A DNA stretch of 64,000 nucleotides from assembly GCA_033002965.1 (NCBI GenBank), contig JAURVB010008515.1, positions 1 to 64,000 of the forward strand, given 5' to 3'. Position numbers and translations under genes: made by a program. The notes below the pieces were generated by a model. It worked only from the letters and a program-made list of their open reading frames with translations, did not search any database and was not told the DNA's origin. Positions 12,601-24,740 of the stretch are shown piece by piece. The DNA is from Piper betle (Eukaryota; Streptophyta; Magnoliopsida; Piperales; Piperaceae). The first letter of the stretch is position 1, and each line of letters starts with the position of its first letter.

Positions 12601-13860
12601 ATTTTAATTATAATAATTAAATTAATTTACTTCAATTAATAATATTTAAATCAATCAAGCATTTAATTTTTTGACAAAACCTGATAGTGAAAGAAGACCT
12701 CGTAGGGATAAGAGACATGGGGCTGAAGAGAGAGTCAAAAAATGATCTATTATATATAATCCCGTATAATCTCAAATGTTATATGGTACGTAAATTAAAT
12801 GAGACAATGCAAGCAAAAGTGCCTAGATTCATAAATATATAAAACAATATATAAATTATCATGTTTATATATCCGGTAAATTCTAGACCATCTCTATATA
12901 TATTTTACCATGCTTGTAAGTTAACTTGGTCCCTAACAATAAAAATAACATAGTAAACATAGAAATTTATGATTTATGATATATAAAATTAATAAGAGGT
13001 ACAATTCTACAAATTAATTTTTTTACCAAAATAATAGGAGTATAAATTATGGAAGTTTCGGGTAAAAATAATTAAGTGATGAAAGCAGTTAAAAACTAAC
13101 CAAGTTAAAGGCCATGTTTTTATAGACAGGAGAGCAAGAAATATCAGGTGCTTCATTAGGCTCCGTTGCCTAAATTTGCCCACCAGGGTTTGCTTGCAAT
13201 ACACCAAGATCAACTTAGTTCAACACGGTTCGTTAATTAACATATTAGACTAAGCCTAATTAATTATTCCTCCATGTAAGTGGAGAGGTGTAATTTAGTT
13301 CTATATGGTATAAAAAACAACTTGGTCAAGAATCTATTAAATCGTAGTGAATTGAGTCAAGTTCAACAAATGAGTACCAAAACGAGCCGAGTTCAACTAG
13401 ACTCAGCTCGATTCTTTCCCAATCATCAATTCACCTCTACGATCTACGAAGATTTTTATGATCACCACAGAAACGTTCAAGGTGACACCATGTCGCAAGT
13501 GACAAATACAAGACGCTAGAGGTGGAGCTTGTACAACATCTAGTATGAATGTATATACGCACACATTTCAAGGATACAAAAACAATATAGAAGACGAAGA
13601 AAGAGGCTTTATATGTATATAATGAAATGAGAAGGCCGGTCAAGTTGGAACACATAAAGACATGTAGTTTGTTATATATGTTGCATGGTTATATGGTAGA
13701 AGCGTAGATAAAAATGGCCCAAATGTAAAGCAAGGTTCATTATTGTTGGTAAGATAAGGGAAGGAATAAATTAATCACAACTGGTTGCCCCCCTTTATGG
13801 GAAGGGTCCTACAAAGGGCCCTTCCTCTAAGACTCTTCACCCCTTAGCTTTATCCCCTTC
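9600..13860. other. Long AT-rich intergenic region
   Basis: About 4.2 kb without any frame resembling a known protein. It contains scattered A/T homopolymers, short TA runs and degenerate words. Its right end is the upstream flank of the AP2 gene and becomes C/T-rich at 13800-13870. Confidence 0.5.
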
Positions 13861-13953
13861 TTCTCTTTGGATCATATAATAAGCCCAATCACCCCTTACA
13901 ACTTGTGTACCACTGCACATTCATTCCTTGTTAGCTACTCCTTCCCTTCAACC

Positions 13954-14653
13954 ATGGGAACGAAAAGAGAGCCCCCTCGCGAGCCACCAACCACACATGA
14001 TTCCCACTTCATTGCTACTTCTCCGGCTTCTTCTACTTCCTCCTCCTCCTCCGATTCTTGTTGTAATAATGCAAATGTGATCACTACTACCAAGCTGGGG
14101 GTGGAGAGCTGCAGGAAGAGGAGTAGTGGAGGCAAGCACCCGACCTTTAGGGGTGAGGATGCGCAGCTGGGGCAAATGGGTGTCAGAGATTCGAGAGCCG
14201 AGGAAGAAGTCGAGAATATGGCTGGGGACCTTCCCCACGCCGGAGATGGCCGCCCTGGCGCAAGACGTCGGGGCAATGGCCGTGAAGGGTGAAGGCGCCC
14301 ACCTTAACTTCCCAGAGCTGGCTCACGAGCTGCCCCGCCCGGCTTCGTCCAGTCCCAAGGACATCCAGGCCGCCGCAGCCAAGGCGGCTACGTTTGAGAT
14401 CAAGTCGTCATCAGCATCGGCGGACTCTCATTCGCCTATTAGATCGTCCACTGCTGGCAACAGCCAGCCGGAGGAATCATCGTCCTCATCGTCGATGAAT
14501 TGCGCATCCTACGACGACGATGAAGCCTTCCTGGACTTGCCGGAGCTGACAAGGTTGGATGCCCATGACTTCGCGTTCTACTCGAGCTCGTCGTGGATGC
14601 CGGAGGGGATTTTCCGGTTAGATCAGGAACCATTTTTGTGGGAGTTTTACTAG
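13954..14653 (+). pseudogene. DREB/ERF AP2 transcription factor with frameshift in the AP2 domain
   Basis: The start ATG at 13954 lies in the context ACCATGG. A Ser/Thr-rich N-terminus leads into [14 protein letters not shown], the beginning of an AP2 domain. The domain continues in another frame: [20 protein letters not shown], then [14 protein letters not shown], then HLNFPELA. Between 14149 and 14155 the run of G has four bases where the family reading R-G-V needs six. The frame break is therefore a 2-nt deficit, or equivalently a 1-nt gain. After the domain come [10 protein letters not shown], an acidic region ([12 protein letters not shown]) and the C-terminus FLWEFY, as in DREB A-4 (TINY-like) factors, which bind DRE/GCC-type promoter elements. 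Several usually conserved AP2 positions are altered: [16 protein letters not shown] stands where A-R-A-H-D-V-A-A-L-A is typical. With the frame repaired the length would be about 233 aa, normal for the group. Either a recent pseudogene or an assembly error in a G homopolymer. Confidence 0.75.
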
Positions 14654-14659
14654 GAAGCA

Positions 14660-17140
14660 AAGCTCATGTCATGCTCTGATTTTCACCATGCAAGCACCTC
14701 CTGTGTTGCTTCCTTGTTCAACACCACAGTACTACACTAACCGGTAATTTGATCGTCCCCTATTTTTGATGTAGGAAGAAGTTGTGTATATGAAATCAAA
14801 GGGTTAAAGGCCTCATGAATATGGTTGGTTCCCCAGCTCTTGCATCACCCTTCAATGCTCCCTTCACTTTGTAACAACCGCTCATCTCTTTTCAACGAGA
14901 GTTACATCTTTTTGTGTTGATCTTTGCCCTTTAATTCTCCCCAATCCAAGGCAAGTTGACGAGGTTATTGTGGAGGTTGAATCATGAATGTTTTGTATTT
15001 TTATACATGAATGAAAAACAAGCGTCAATATCCAATATTTTAATCAACCACATGGCATTTCTTTGTCCATCCTGATATCAAATATTTCTACAGACTGCAC
15101 CCGGAGGGGCCACATTTCATAATGCAAGTGTTTAAATTTGAGAGATCCAAGTGGTGTCAACTGGGCATAGATAATTACCATGGTCCTCCTTGTTTGCTAC
15201 AAAGGGAAAATCTTGCAGTGATACGGTGATGATGGAATGATGTTCCACACTAAGTGTTTTGTAATGCAAATGGGCAAACATGTAAAGCCATGCCCTCCAC
15301 ATAAAGAAGGATAAAGCACCATTATTTTTAGTCACACACTAACTTTGGTGCCTTTATTTTAGCAGCTAATAGATGAGGGCATCTTTTATATGAAAATGGT
15401 TGGAAGGCACCTTGGTTCTATACATGGAGACAAGATTATTCGGCACAATTTTTGCTACCAAGTTCGTTTTTTCCCAGGTGACCTCCAGCTCTCTTATGAT
15501 CGGGTGCATTTATGGCCTATGGGCATCTTATCTATAACTAATATATCCTCAGGTTTTTTTATATATGTTCTAGTTTTGCTCAACTTTGTTTGCACGCACG
15601 CTTATTTATGTTTTCATGAATGCGAGTATTTAATATATATTAATATAAATGGCATAATCTGTTGGGTTAATGAACATCAAATTAAGGCATTAATAACAAA
15701 CCCACAAGTGCAATGGAATCCAATAATCAACTAAAATAAAAAGTACTCTATAAAATACAAGAAAGAACACACCATAAAATTAACATGGACGGGAAACCAC
15801 TTAATTTACAGAGAGGATAAAATTCATTATGAGAATGATCAAAGTTATTTTACTATCTCTCAATCTCTCTTCCTCTCAACCTAGATGCAAAAGCCATCTC
15901 TAGACTTCATCTCTAGTTTTGATGAGTAGTTGTGAGCAACGGGCGGCCGGCATGTGTGTTTAAGAGAGCTAGTTGGCTCTTAATTGCATTCCGATTGCCT
16001 TTTAATTTGTGTATTAACGCTGTGTTTCAATTCTTTTATTTAGTTTAATTTTTTAACCATATGCTATAATTTTAAATTGCTTGTTACAAGCTTATTAGCT
16101 TTTTTATTATCATATTGGCAGCTTTTTTCCAACACTGTAGCTTTATCCCTTGATCTCATTTGACAACAACAAAAATCTATGCATCGCTTACTGTTTACAT
16201 TATTAATTCACATTCTCAAAAAAGTTCCCGGTGATCAGCCGTGCAAAGATTAATTATGAACTATGATGAAACATTTTACATCAGTCTATTCAAGGGATAT
16301 TATAATTGGGGCATTATTAACACTCACATAGCTGGCACCGAGCCTTTCACATCAACCCAAATTATGTATTTAGAGATACGCTATTACTAATTAAGTATTA
16401 TGCATAGTATATATATCTAATCAAAACGTGTAAATTTTAACATGAATTAAGTAAATTAATTAATTAAAAACGGTGGCCTAGCCTTGATTAGTTTGTCCAT
16501 ATATAAACACACACAAGCACAAATACACAATATGCTTTCAAATTTATCCAGCGATGTTAATATTGATTGGGTGATCGACATAAGTATTTCAATTCTCCAG
16601 TATAATCATCTGCTTAATCATACGCGTTATTTTTTTCAACGTGATCATGCAAATGAATTGTCGTTCTATAATTTAAATCTTAATCAAATGTCATTTATCC
16701 AAGGGGGCACTATTGAGTCACGAGCAGTACTTTGAATTGATGTATATATTTGTCCGCATAAATTAAATATTTACCTATGCAAATAAGAAACGATCAGGAA
16801 TTAAATTTTAAATACTTAAGCAAATATGTTTTCAAATTCAGTTATAATAATACAAAAATATAATTAGTATAAATTTGTACTAATTAATAAGTTGCTTACA
16901 ATTCGATACGTGAACAAAGTTGGGTTTGATATAATTTATAATAATTTTACCTAAGTGCAAATTAATAGACATAAATTATTTTAAAAAATAGTTAATTAAA
17001 TTAAATCGATAAATTGAGTCTATTAATTTGTATTTTAACCAAGTTATTATAGATAATATCAAAACCCTATTGGATAATGGGTTGAACTGGATGTGGGTAA
17101 GGTTGCTGGCCAGAGGTTAAGTAGGACGTAAAGCGCTAAT
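14660..17140. other. Intergenic DNA downstream of AP2 gene
   Basis: The AP2 gene 3' flank, then AT-rich DNA. Short frames at 15390-15734 and 16484-16735 lack recognisable motifs and are not called. Confidence 0.45.
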
Positions 17141-17154
17141 GAAAAAATGCACGA

Positions 17155-18318
17155 GTGGAAAAATGGGTTTTTGCCACGACTAAAATTTTGCCCAAGCTCG
17201 TGGCAACTTAGCTAGGGGTAAGCAGTGGCAAGATATAAGCATGGAGATAGCCACAATTGCCAACTTTTATCTGAAAAAGAAAATATAGGGACAGCGGCTG
17301 CCTATGATGGCCATATTCAATTTTTTTATTAAAAACTTCATTCTCAAAATATAACTACAAGATAGTCACCCATAGCTTGCAGTGGTAATATTCGTTTTTT
17401 TGTAAAAACTTTATTGGCAAAATATAACTAATGGGATAGAAACCGTTGGTCGTTGCTAATTTTCTTTAAAAAATAAGACAGGTTTATCCATTGCTTGTTG
17501 TGGCAATATTTTTTTTAAAAAAAAATTCATTTCAGGTGGGAAAATTCCTATTATCTGTTTTTTGAAATGGGTTGCGCGACCCGTTCAAGGCGCAGACCCA
17601 TTAAGGGTCGTGTGTTCCAACACGTGGCCATACCGCCGCCGCTCCGGCCTCAGCCTGCCCCCCGCCAAGGCCCTGCACCGACACTGCCACCGCCCACTGC
17701 CGCCTAACCGTGTGCCACCACCGGCCTTCCCCCCTCCATCGTCCGCCCCCAACCACCGACAGCGCCACCGACGTCTACCACTGCTGGGTGCCTTCTTCCC
17801 AGTTGTGCGCTACCGCCGGCCATCCCCTCCGTCATCTGCCACCACCCGCAGTACCTCCGACCGCCAGGCATTCACGTTCTACTGTCTGCTACCGACTGTT
17901 GACCTTTCCCCTTCTGCCAACCACCGACTGTGTGCCATCGTCCGTCTGCCACAGCACCGAGTCGTTTGCCCTGCCGCACTCGACCGTGACCACGCGCCGC
18001 CACTGTCAACCACCACCCTCGGTCCACCGCTGCCGGCCTCCGCATTACTGGCGTTTGCGCCGCCTGCGCCATCGTGTTGCCGCAAGCTGGAACGCCATCC
18101 TCGCCAATGACGAACAATGAATTTTTTATTCATTTTTAATTTCCTATGGGCTTTTCCATTACTAAGCGATAATTAAATGTAACCACGGCTTAGCCACCAC
18201 AAGCACCGTGGTTAATATTAGCCACAGTGTCTGATGGCTAAGCCGTTTTGCCCCCTGCAATTGCCACCGGTGGCAATTTCCCATGGCTAACGGCCACGAC
18301 AATTGCCCATTTTTCCAC
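17155..18318. mobile_element. Non-autonomous DNA transposon, CACTA-like sub-terminal repeats
   Basis: The sequence gtggaaaaatggg at 17155-17167 is matched by its exact reverse complement cccatttttccac at 18306-18318. Inside each end are repeats of gccac / gtggc words in both orientations (for example gccacgac, gtggcaa, ggtggcaatt). Clusters of short inverted sub-terminal motifs like these are typical of CACTA elements and some MULEs. The centre (17600-18080) is C-rich, with Pro/His-rich frames of no domain value. No transposase and no convincing target duplication were found, and the exact termini may lie a few bases outside. Confidence 0.5.
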
Positions 18319-18604
18319 CAGGAAAAGTGGAACATAAGACATAAAAGAAGTCTACAAAAGAAATTTTGATAATAAATTTTTTTTCCATAAGTAGAGTGTA
18401 ATAACTAATAAAAATTAGTCTTACATTTAACAATTCTTAGGGTAAGATCCAATTTATATAAACAGAGATGCGCTAATAGATCTTTAATTTAGTAACTAAT
18501 GTTGAATGGGCGACTTAGACCTATTAATTTAAACTTAGGCCGACTCATTACATTAATGATTAATTCATATTGATTACAAGCTTATTAAAAGAAAATTATA
18601 TATA

Positions 18605-19009
18605 CACTACAAATAAAATGACCTTTCTCCACTCTTTTCTCCCGCTCTTCTGCACACCATTTTTTATCGCGGAGAAAACTCTAATATTTTTCTATATTTG
18701 GAAAATTTTGAAAGTGATTATGTGTTACTTTTTAAATGCTTCTCCACCGCAAAAAAATGTTCTTAAATCTTAAAACATGAAGAAAAGTCGAGTGGAGAAA
18801 AGTGGGGTAGAAAAAATTTTCTTCACAGTTTTTAACATAGAGTTAAGTTTAAAAATTTACATTACTTACTTTTAAAAAATTTTAAATATAGAAATAAATG
18901 TAGACTTTTCTCCACTATACAAATTGGCATGGAGAAGACGAGTAGAAAGATACCATTTTTAACCATGTGATTTTTCTAAAACATGGAGAAAATCATATTT
19001 TTTGTAGTG
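18605..19009. mobile_element. Mini-CACTA element
   Basis: It starts CACTACAAATAAAATGA and ends with the inverse of CACTACAAAAAATATGA, a terminal inverted repeat of about 17 bp with the diagnostic CACTA end. Sub-terminal ttctccac / gtggagaa motifs occur in both orientations inside. The flanking 3-mers are ata and att, an imperfect match to the 3-bp target duplication expected of this superfamily. At 405 bp it has no coding capacity. Confidence 0.65.
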
Positions 19010-19834
19010 ATTAAATCTAAAATTATTGGACAAATTGAGTACCATGTCTCAATTAACATTTGTCTAACTCATGATCAATATACATGCCAAACACAGCACA
19101 TGAAATGATGAAAATAATGTAAATTGCCTCGAAGTTTCAGCCAGCATTATTTGTTTCAAAAGCATCTAAAGAAATATTATCTTTGTGCAAAAGTCCTAAT
19201 TGTAGGCCATTGGTTCATGTAATACTTTTCATTTAGTTTTCATCCTAATTTGGACCTACCCCAACATATTGGTCTGCTAAGTGGTAAGAGAATAAAGCTA
19301 AAAGACTAATCAAATTGTGCCCTTCTCAAAGGCAATTGATCAAGTTAGTGGTCTTAGTCCTACATTCCTTCGCATCAACATTCACATGTAATAATCCCAC
19401 TTTAAAAAAATGTACACATATTAAAATTACTAACAAACCCTTAGTAGAGAGAAGACAATGAGAGAAGAAAGGAAAAAGCAATGTCTGTAAAGACCAAACA
19501 TGCGTTGATGGGAGAGAATCTATATTTGCATGTGATACATGTGCAAGACAATATTGGAACCATGATTTTTTTTTCAAAGCAAACCATGAAAGAAATTGAT
19601 TCTTGACATAGCTCATGTTACGAAGAGGTTTTCAGTTCCATTTTTAGTCAAATGAACAACCAAACAATTATCTCTGCGTTTTGTTTGTGAAATAAAAGCT
19701 AATTTGTTGAAGTTATATAAGTGAACTCGATATGGGCACCTACTTACATATTGAATACCACATGCCCAACTAATCAATCAGATGTATAGTGTAAGTTTGT
19801 GAACAAAGACTATTTTTAAGAGAGAACATTGGAG
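19010..19834. other. Intergenic DNA
   Basis: No supported coding exon. A minus-strand frame at 19326-19616 has no recognisable motif and is not called. Confidence 0.4.
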
Positions 19835-19842
19835 AGGAGAAC

Positions 19843-20355
19843 TAGGGTGTAAATGAGCCGGGCCGAAGAGGGCTATGTTTGAATTCGATATAATTTTTAG
19901 CAAACATATTTGAGCTTCTTGAAAGCTTGATGAGCTTTGATGTATTATAGGTCAAGCCGAGCTCATCTAAAATTTATGGTGTTTGGGCTTGGTTTGTGTT
20001 TGACTTGCTATGTTTCCGAGCCGAGCTCGAGCCGAGTTAATGTTTGTGCTTAGTTTATGCTTGACTTATATAAGATCAAAATTTTCTTTCCAACACTATA
20101 TAAGTTCAATGTGATTTTAATAGTATTGACCAGCCGAGTTGAGCTAAATATTTTTTCGAGTGTAAACACATCGAGCTCGAGTTTTGAGCCAAGCTGGGCC
20201 GAACACTTTTTAGCTCAAGCTCTGTTCGTTGTTCAATGAGCTATTCATTTCGAGCCGAGTATTTTTTCGAACACAAAATTAGAAAGCACAAGTTCAATTC
20301 AAACCGAGCCGAATTTAAAATGCTCGTGAGCTAGTTTGGGTTGTTTACACCCCTA
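19843..20355. mobile_element. hAT-type MITE with perfect 8-bp target duplication
   Basis: It starts TAGGGTGTAAATGAGCC and ends in the inverse of TAGGGGTGTAAACAACCC. Its body is made of gagctcgagccgag-like words. It is flanked by identical 8-mers aggagaac at 19835-19842 and 20356-20363, diagnostic of hAT transposition. At 513 bp it carries no transposase. The intact duplication and near-identical termini suggest a fairly recent insertion. Confidence 0.8.
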
Positions 20356-20363
20356 AGGAGAAC

Positions 20364-22100
20364 CCAACTTTACACATGACGCTTAGTGAGAAGCTAAGAA
20401 ATCCTTTGTTATATCACATGATACTTTTCTGATAAATTGTCAATGATTTTAGTAATATCTGACCATACTCAAGTAAGGCTCCTCATAAGCAGCCATGGTT
20501 TAAACCACTTTTTCTTAGAAGGCCTACTTGCTTCTAATTGAGTTTCATTTAATTCACCTAAAAAATGTTAAATCAATATATATGTCTCATATGATCCCAT
20601 GTATATTTCAATCAAGGAAAATTCTAGGCCATATTTTATTCCCCTACGTACATTTGTACTCGTGCAAAAAGCTCAAGAGTCATGTTCTTTGATTATTTCA
20701 GTATAGCAATGTAACTAGGAGATGACAAGAAATATATATACACATATTTACAAAATTGCATCCTATGATTAATGTTGTGTTTGTGGTCTAGTTTTGCTTC
20801 TTCTACCTTTAATATTTGAATCGCGAGTATAGTCTATTTAAATCTGCGTGAAAATATATGACAAAATTTTAACAGATACCCGATATCTTATTTTTTATGT
20901 TCTACATATGTTCGAGCGGCCAATAGTTATATATTTAAGAAAAACGGATACAATCATATAAATCATTTTTTCTTGATGAACTTGTACCCTTCTAACTCTA
21001 AGACAAATTATAGGACCATGGACGCGATGTTCTGAACATACACATGATTATATAGTTTATGTTCATGGGGTACAGGCCCCAAACCAGCTACGTCTAGCTC
21101 TGTGTCAAAGACAATAATCAAACTTTGGAAAATAATATGTTTTTAAAGCAAAAATGATAATCTAATAGCCCAAACATTCCAGGCTGTTTTCTTGCTTGCA
21201 CTGCAATATGCGATTGCCGGCTTGTCGGTTTTCCAAGTAGCTTTGGTAAGTGATGATCTATATGAACAACCAAGATTTTTTCTTTTTCTTTTTTCGTGTT
21301 TGTTGATAGTTCTCTTCTTCTTCTTCTTCTTCTTCTTCTTCTTCTTTTTTGTTTTTATCGTTTGTTTTTAGTTGTGTCTTCGCTGCAGATCAAGCTTGAT
21401 TGTCACATGAGATGTCCTATGCTCACTGAGCTCCAACCTCGGGCATGCATGTTCTCTGTCGGAGAACTATTTTGTGTACATGCTTGTAGATAGTAATCTG
21501 CTACTCATGTTAGAATGAGCTTCTACATGTGTTTGTTTGCTGCTTGTTTAGTTGCACTTTTGATACTGCATATATGGTGACCAAAAGATCGGTAAATTGC
21601 CAGAAAAATAAAGATGGGTCAACTGATACTATGTATAATTATTAATTTAATAAAATTTTGTATATCATATTTTCACATTATCAGCAGTAGTGATCAGAAA
21701 CTGGCAAATGCAATTTCACAAGAATAACATTATTCGACTAGTGAGAACCTTGTGCAGGGCGCCAGTAGCTAGCCTAGTACAACAAATTCTCTAAGCTTAA
21801 TTATATTTTTTATAAAATTCTACACTAACCAATACTCCTATTAATTACAAATAAAATTCATTTATATTATTTCTTTAAGATTTTTTTGAGAATTCTCAAA
21901 TAAATGTACTAGAACTAAAATTATTTTATTTTTTATGCTTATTTAATATCTACTTAATTTAAGATTGTTGATTAAATACTTTTAAGAACTTTTTACTAAA
22001 AAAAGGATTTTTTCTCAAAATTATCCGTTACGAGGATAGCTACTAGCTGAAAAACAGTCATATGTCATCGAAAATTTCGTCACAGAAATTTTCGTCAGCA
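20364..22100. other. Intergenic DNA with CTT microsatellite
   Basis: No gene recognised. A (CTT)n run lies near 21309-21345. At 22065-22105 there are repeats of tttcgtca, a word often found at plant DNA-transposon ends, immediately before the copied CHR10-like exon. Confidence 0.45.
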
Positions 22101-22109
22101 ATTTTGACA

Positions 22110-22358
22110 CTAACTCATGTTTCAGAGGCTCAAGAGAAAGACAGCATGTGAATGGGCTGAGTTAATGCACACAAAGAACAGCAGTGCAATGAACCTTCAA
22201 CTTCTATCAAATGCAAGTCCCCCAATTGATGATCTCCACATTCACGAGCTCGCTCATAGGTCTCTGCTATCCTCGCTGAAAGATTTGGCAATGCATCAAA
22301 AATGCCACCATTGCCCCAAGTACAAGAATCATCTGTGCAACTGTTGAGAAAGATGAAA
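22110..22358 (-). pseudogene. Dispersed copy of one exon of the CHR10-like gene
   Basis: This segment aligns without gaps to 39980-40228, with about 18 differences in 248 positions (roughly 93% identity by eye). It contains the equivalent of exon 14 of the SNF2-macrodomain gene (here 22195-22340 on the minus strand). It also carries about 18 bp of the upstream intron, including the acceptor, and about 85 bp of the downstream intron. No neighbouring exons accompany it, so it is a captured or transduplicated genomic fragment, not a retrocopy. The exon frame remains open but carries substitutions, for example C-T-W-G for G-S-W-G. Nothing suggests it is expressed. Confidence 0.85.
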
Positions 22359-22359
22359 T

Positions 22360-24410
22360 TTGATATTTATAGGGATTATAAGGTACTTTATTTGGATGGG
22401 TGTTTTTAGTATGTATCAAAAAAATTTTGATCTTATTAATTTGTATATTATTCAATGTTTTAGCATAATGTCTTTAGATGATTTATTTCAGATTTTAATT
22501 TATTTTACCTAAATTAAATATGTTTAGAGATATATAATATTGTAAGAGGTAAATGGTAAAGAAATATAGGCGTATATACTTTCAAAAGAAAAAAAATGTG
22601 ATAGTCACAATTGTAGACAATAAATGTAGCATTTTGAAGTTTTTTTTGGTCATCGTCCTTCTATATACTATTATATTTTTATTTATAAAATAAATTAATT
22701 TTTAAAAAGGAATGCATCAGCTTGTAACTTTTTTAACATATGTCCAACCTTTATCTTATAATAATTTTAACAGTCATTATGTAATATCTAACTATGACGA
22801 GGGAAGAATTTTTTCCCCTATAGTTGCTCCAATAGAGGTACTTTTCTTTCCTTACTCCTAAGATGCAACTCTTTAGAAAATGGTTTTTATGGTGTGTCTT
22901 TTTGTAAAATAATGTCCTCTTTAAAAGAATTATTTTTATGGGTTGCGCTTACTCATAAAAGGGTACATTCTTTGATTACGATTCTTCAAATTAAAAGGTT
23001 ATATTTAAAGGGTTGCACCTTTTTTTATTTAAAAATTTCTCAACATACTTTTCATCCAAAATTTTCTTTATAAATCTTTATTTTTTTAATATTTGTTCTT
23101 ATTGAAATTTAAAAAACATATTTTTTTGTAATTTTGTTATTAAATTATTTTTATCTAATTAAGTGATAGTATTTTTCATTTTATTGTTATTATTTTATTA
23201 AAACTCAATGACCATCCATTAAAAAAAATCTCACGTGAGTGTTTATCTAATATATATATTTTTATTTTTCCTACGTAATTTTTAGTTTTTCAATATTTGT
23301 TCTTATTGAATTTAAAAAGTGCTATTTTTATTTTTTGGTTATTAAATTATTTTTATTTAATCATGTGACAATTTTTATTTTAATATATTATTTTATATTA
23401 TCCTAAAGTTAAATGACCATCTATTAAAAAAATTTCCTAGAATTTGTTTGATTTTGTATTTCTATTAATTAATATATCCCGCACATGCACGGGGTGTTTT
23501 GACTAGTTGTTAGAAAATGTGAGCTTCCCGATTTGCCATGTTTTAGATTTGGATGATTTTCGGCTGTGTTTATAGCTCAAGAGCTTTTTATCATTCTCTT
23601 CACCTGTGGTTTGACATAGCTTCGATTTATATTATTATTGTTTGTAATTTTGATTTCTAGCGCGTGTGTTTAATTTTCAGCAATTTTTCATTTTTTTACA
23701 TTATATTATTACACTTTATTTGTTTCTTACATTTTTTTGTTTTTATGTTTAATTCTTAACTGTGGACTGGGCTGATCACATGGTAATTTCATGTCTGTTG
23801 TTTGATTGCTTCCATTTATATTGGAGCTCTGTATACATGAAGTACGCTACATATAACTTATATAGCTTATTTGAGTTATATTTTTTATTTTGGGCAATTT
23901 AGTAGGTCTTACAATTTAAAAATTACATATATAAATAAATTAATAAATAATAAGGATAATTATAAAATTTCAACATAATCTAATATTTCTAACTATTCAT
24001 CTTACTTATCAAAATAATTATAATAAAAATTAATTTCAAAACATATATGAACTTGTGCATCTTTTGAAAATTCAAAGGTAAATCATAATGATGTAAAAAA
24101 AAGATAAAATTTTATCAACTTCATATTTATGTACCTCACTTTTAATGTATATAAATGTTATTTTGTGAAACCCACTAAAAAGTTCAAATTGAATATGTAG
24201 CTCATATAAAATTTTCCCTTTATATTATTATACTTTATTTTTTACTTTGTTTGCTATTTAGATTTCTAGTTCTGCCCGTGTGTTTGTTTAATTCTTACCG
24301 GTTAATAAATTGAGGTGTGTAGTTTGATAGGTTGGATAATTATTTTATTATTTTCGTTTGCAATTTTCTATGTTAATTATGATGGATTCTCACTATGATG
24401 GATTCTCACT
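22360..24410. other. AT-rich intergenic DNA
   Basis: Very AT-rich, with repeated gttcttattgaatttaaa-type words (23090-23110 and 23300-23320). A cccgcacatgcacgggg motif near 23480 is reminiscent of a common plant repeat end. A tandem duplication of tatgatggattctcac lies directly before the inverted LTR at 24411. No gene recognised. Confidence 0.45.
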
Positions 24411-24694
24411 CTAACACCCTAAATCTGGTTCATGCTTGTGAACCAAATTGGCATGTTACCGACCCTGATTAGGTCAGCTAACCCGAACCTAACTCGTGCG
24501 GATCTAATCTCGGCGTCTTTAGATGAAGATATGACTCGTCATACATGGATGAATGCACGGAATCCGAACATGATACTACATGGATGATATGCAAACTAAT
24601 TGCACACCAATACAATTACGATCAAAATCAATAAAAATTCTAAAATAAAACTGACAAAATCTCCTCTAAAAGTGCAATTAGGGGCCACCTTGTC

Positions 24695-24740
<46 letters not shown>

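Noticed and set aside
17562..18133. 182-aa and 136-aa Pro/His-rich frames
   Set aside because: C-rich core of a non-autonomous transposon; frames open in several phases on both strands.
22117..22347. 76-codon plus-strand frame, repeated at 39987-40217
   Set aside because: Antisense of exon 14 of the CHR10-like gene; the macrodomain reading is on the minus strand.
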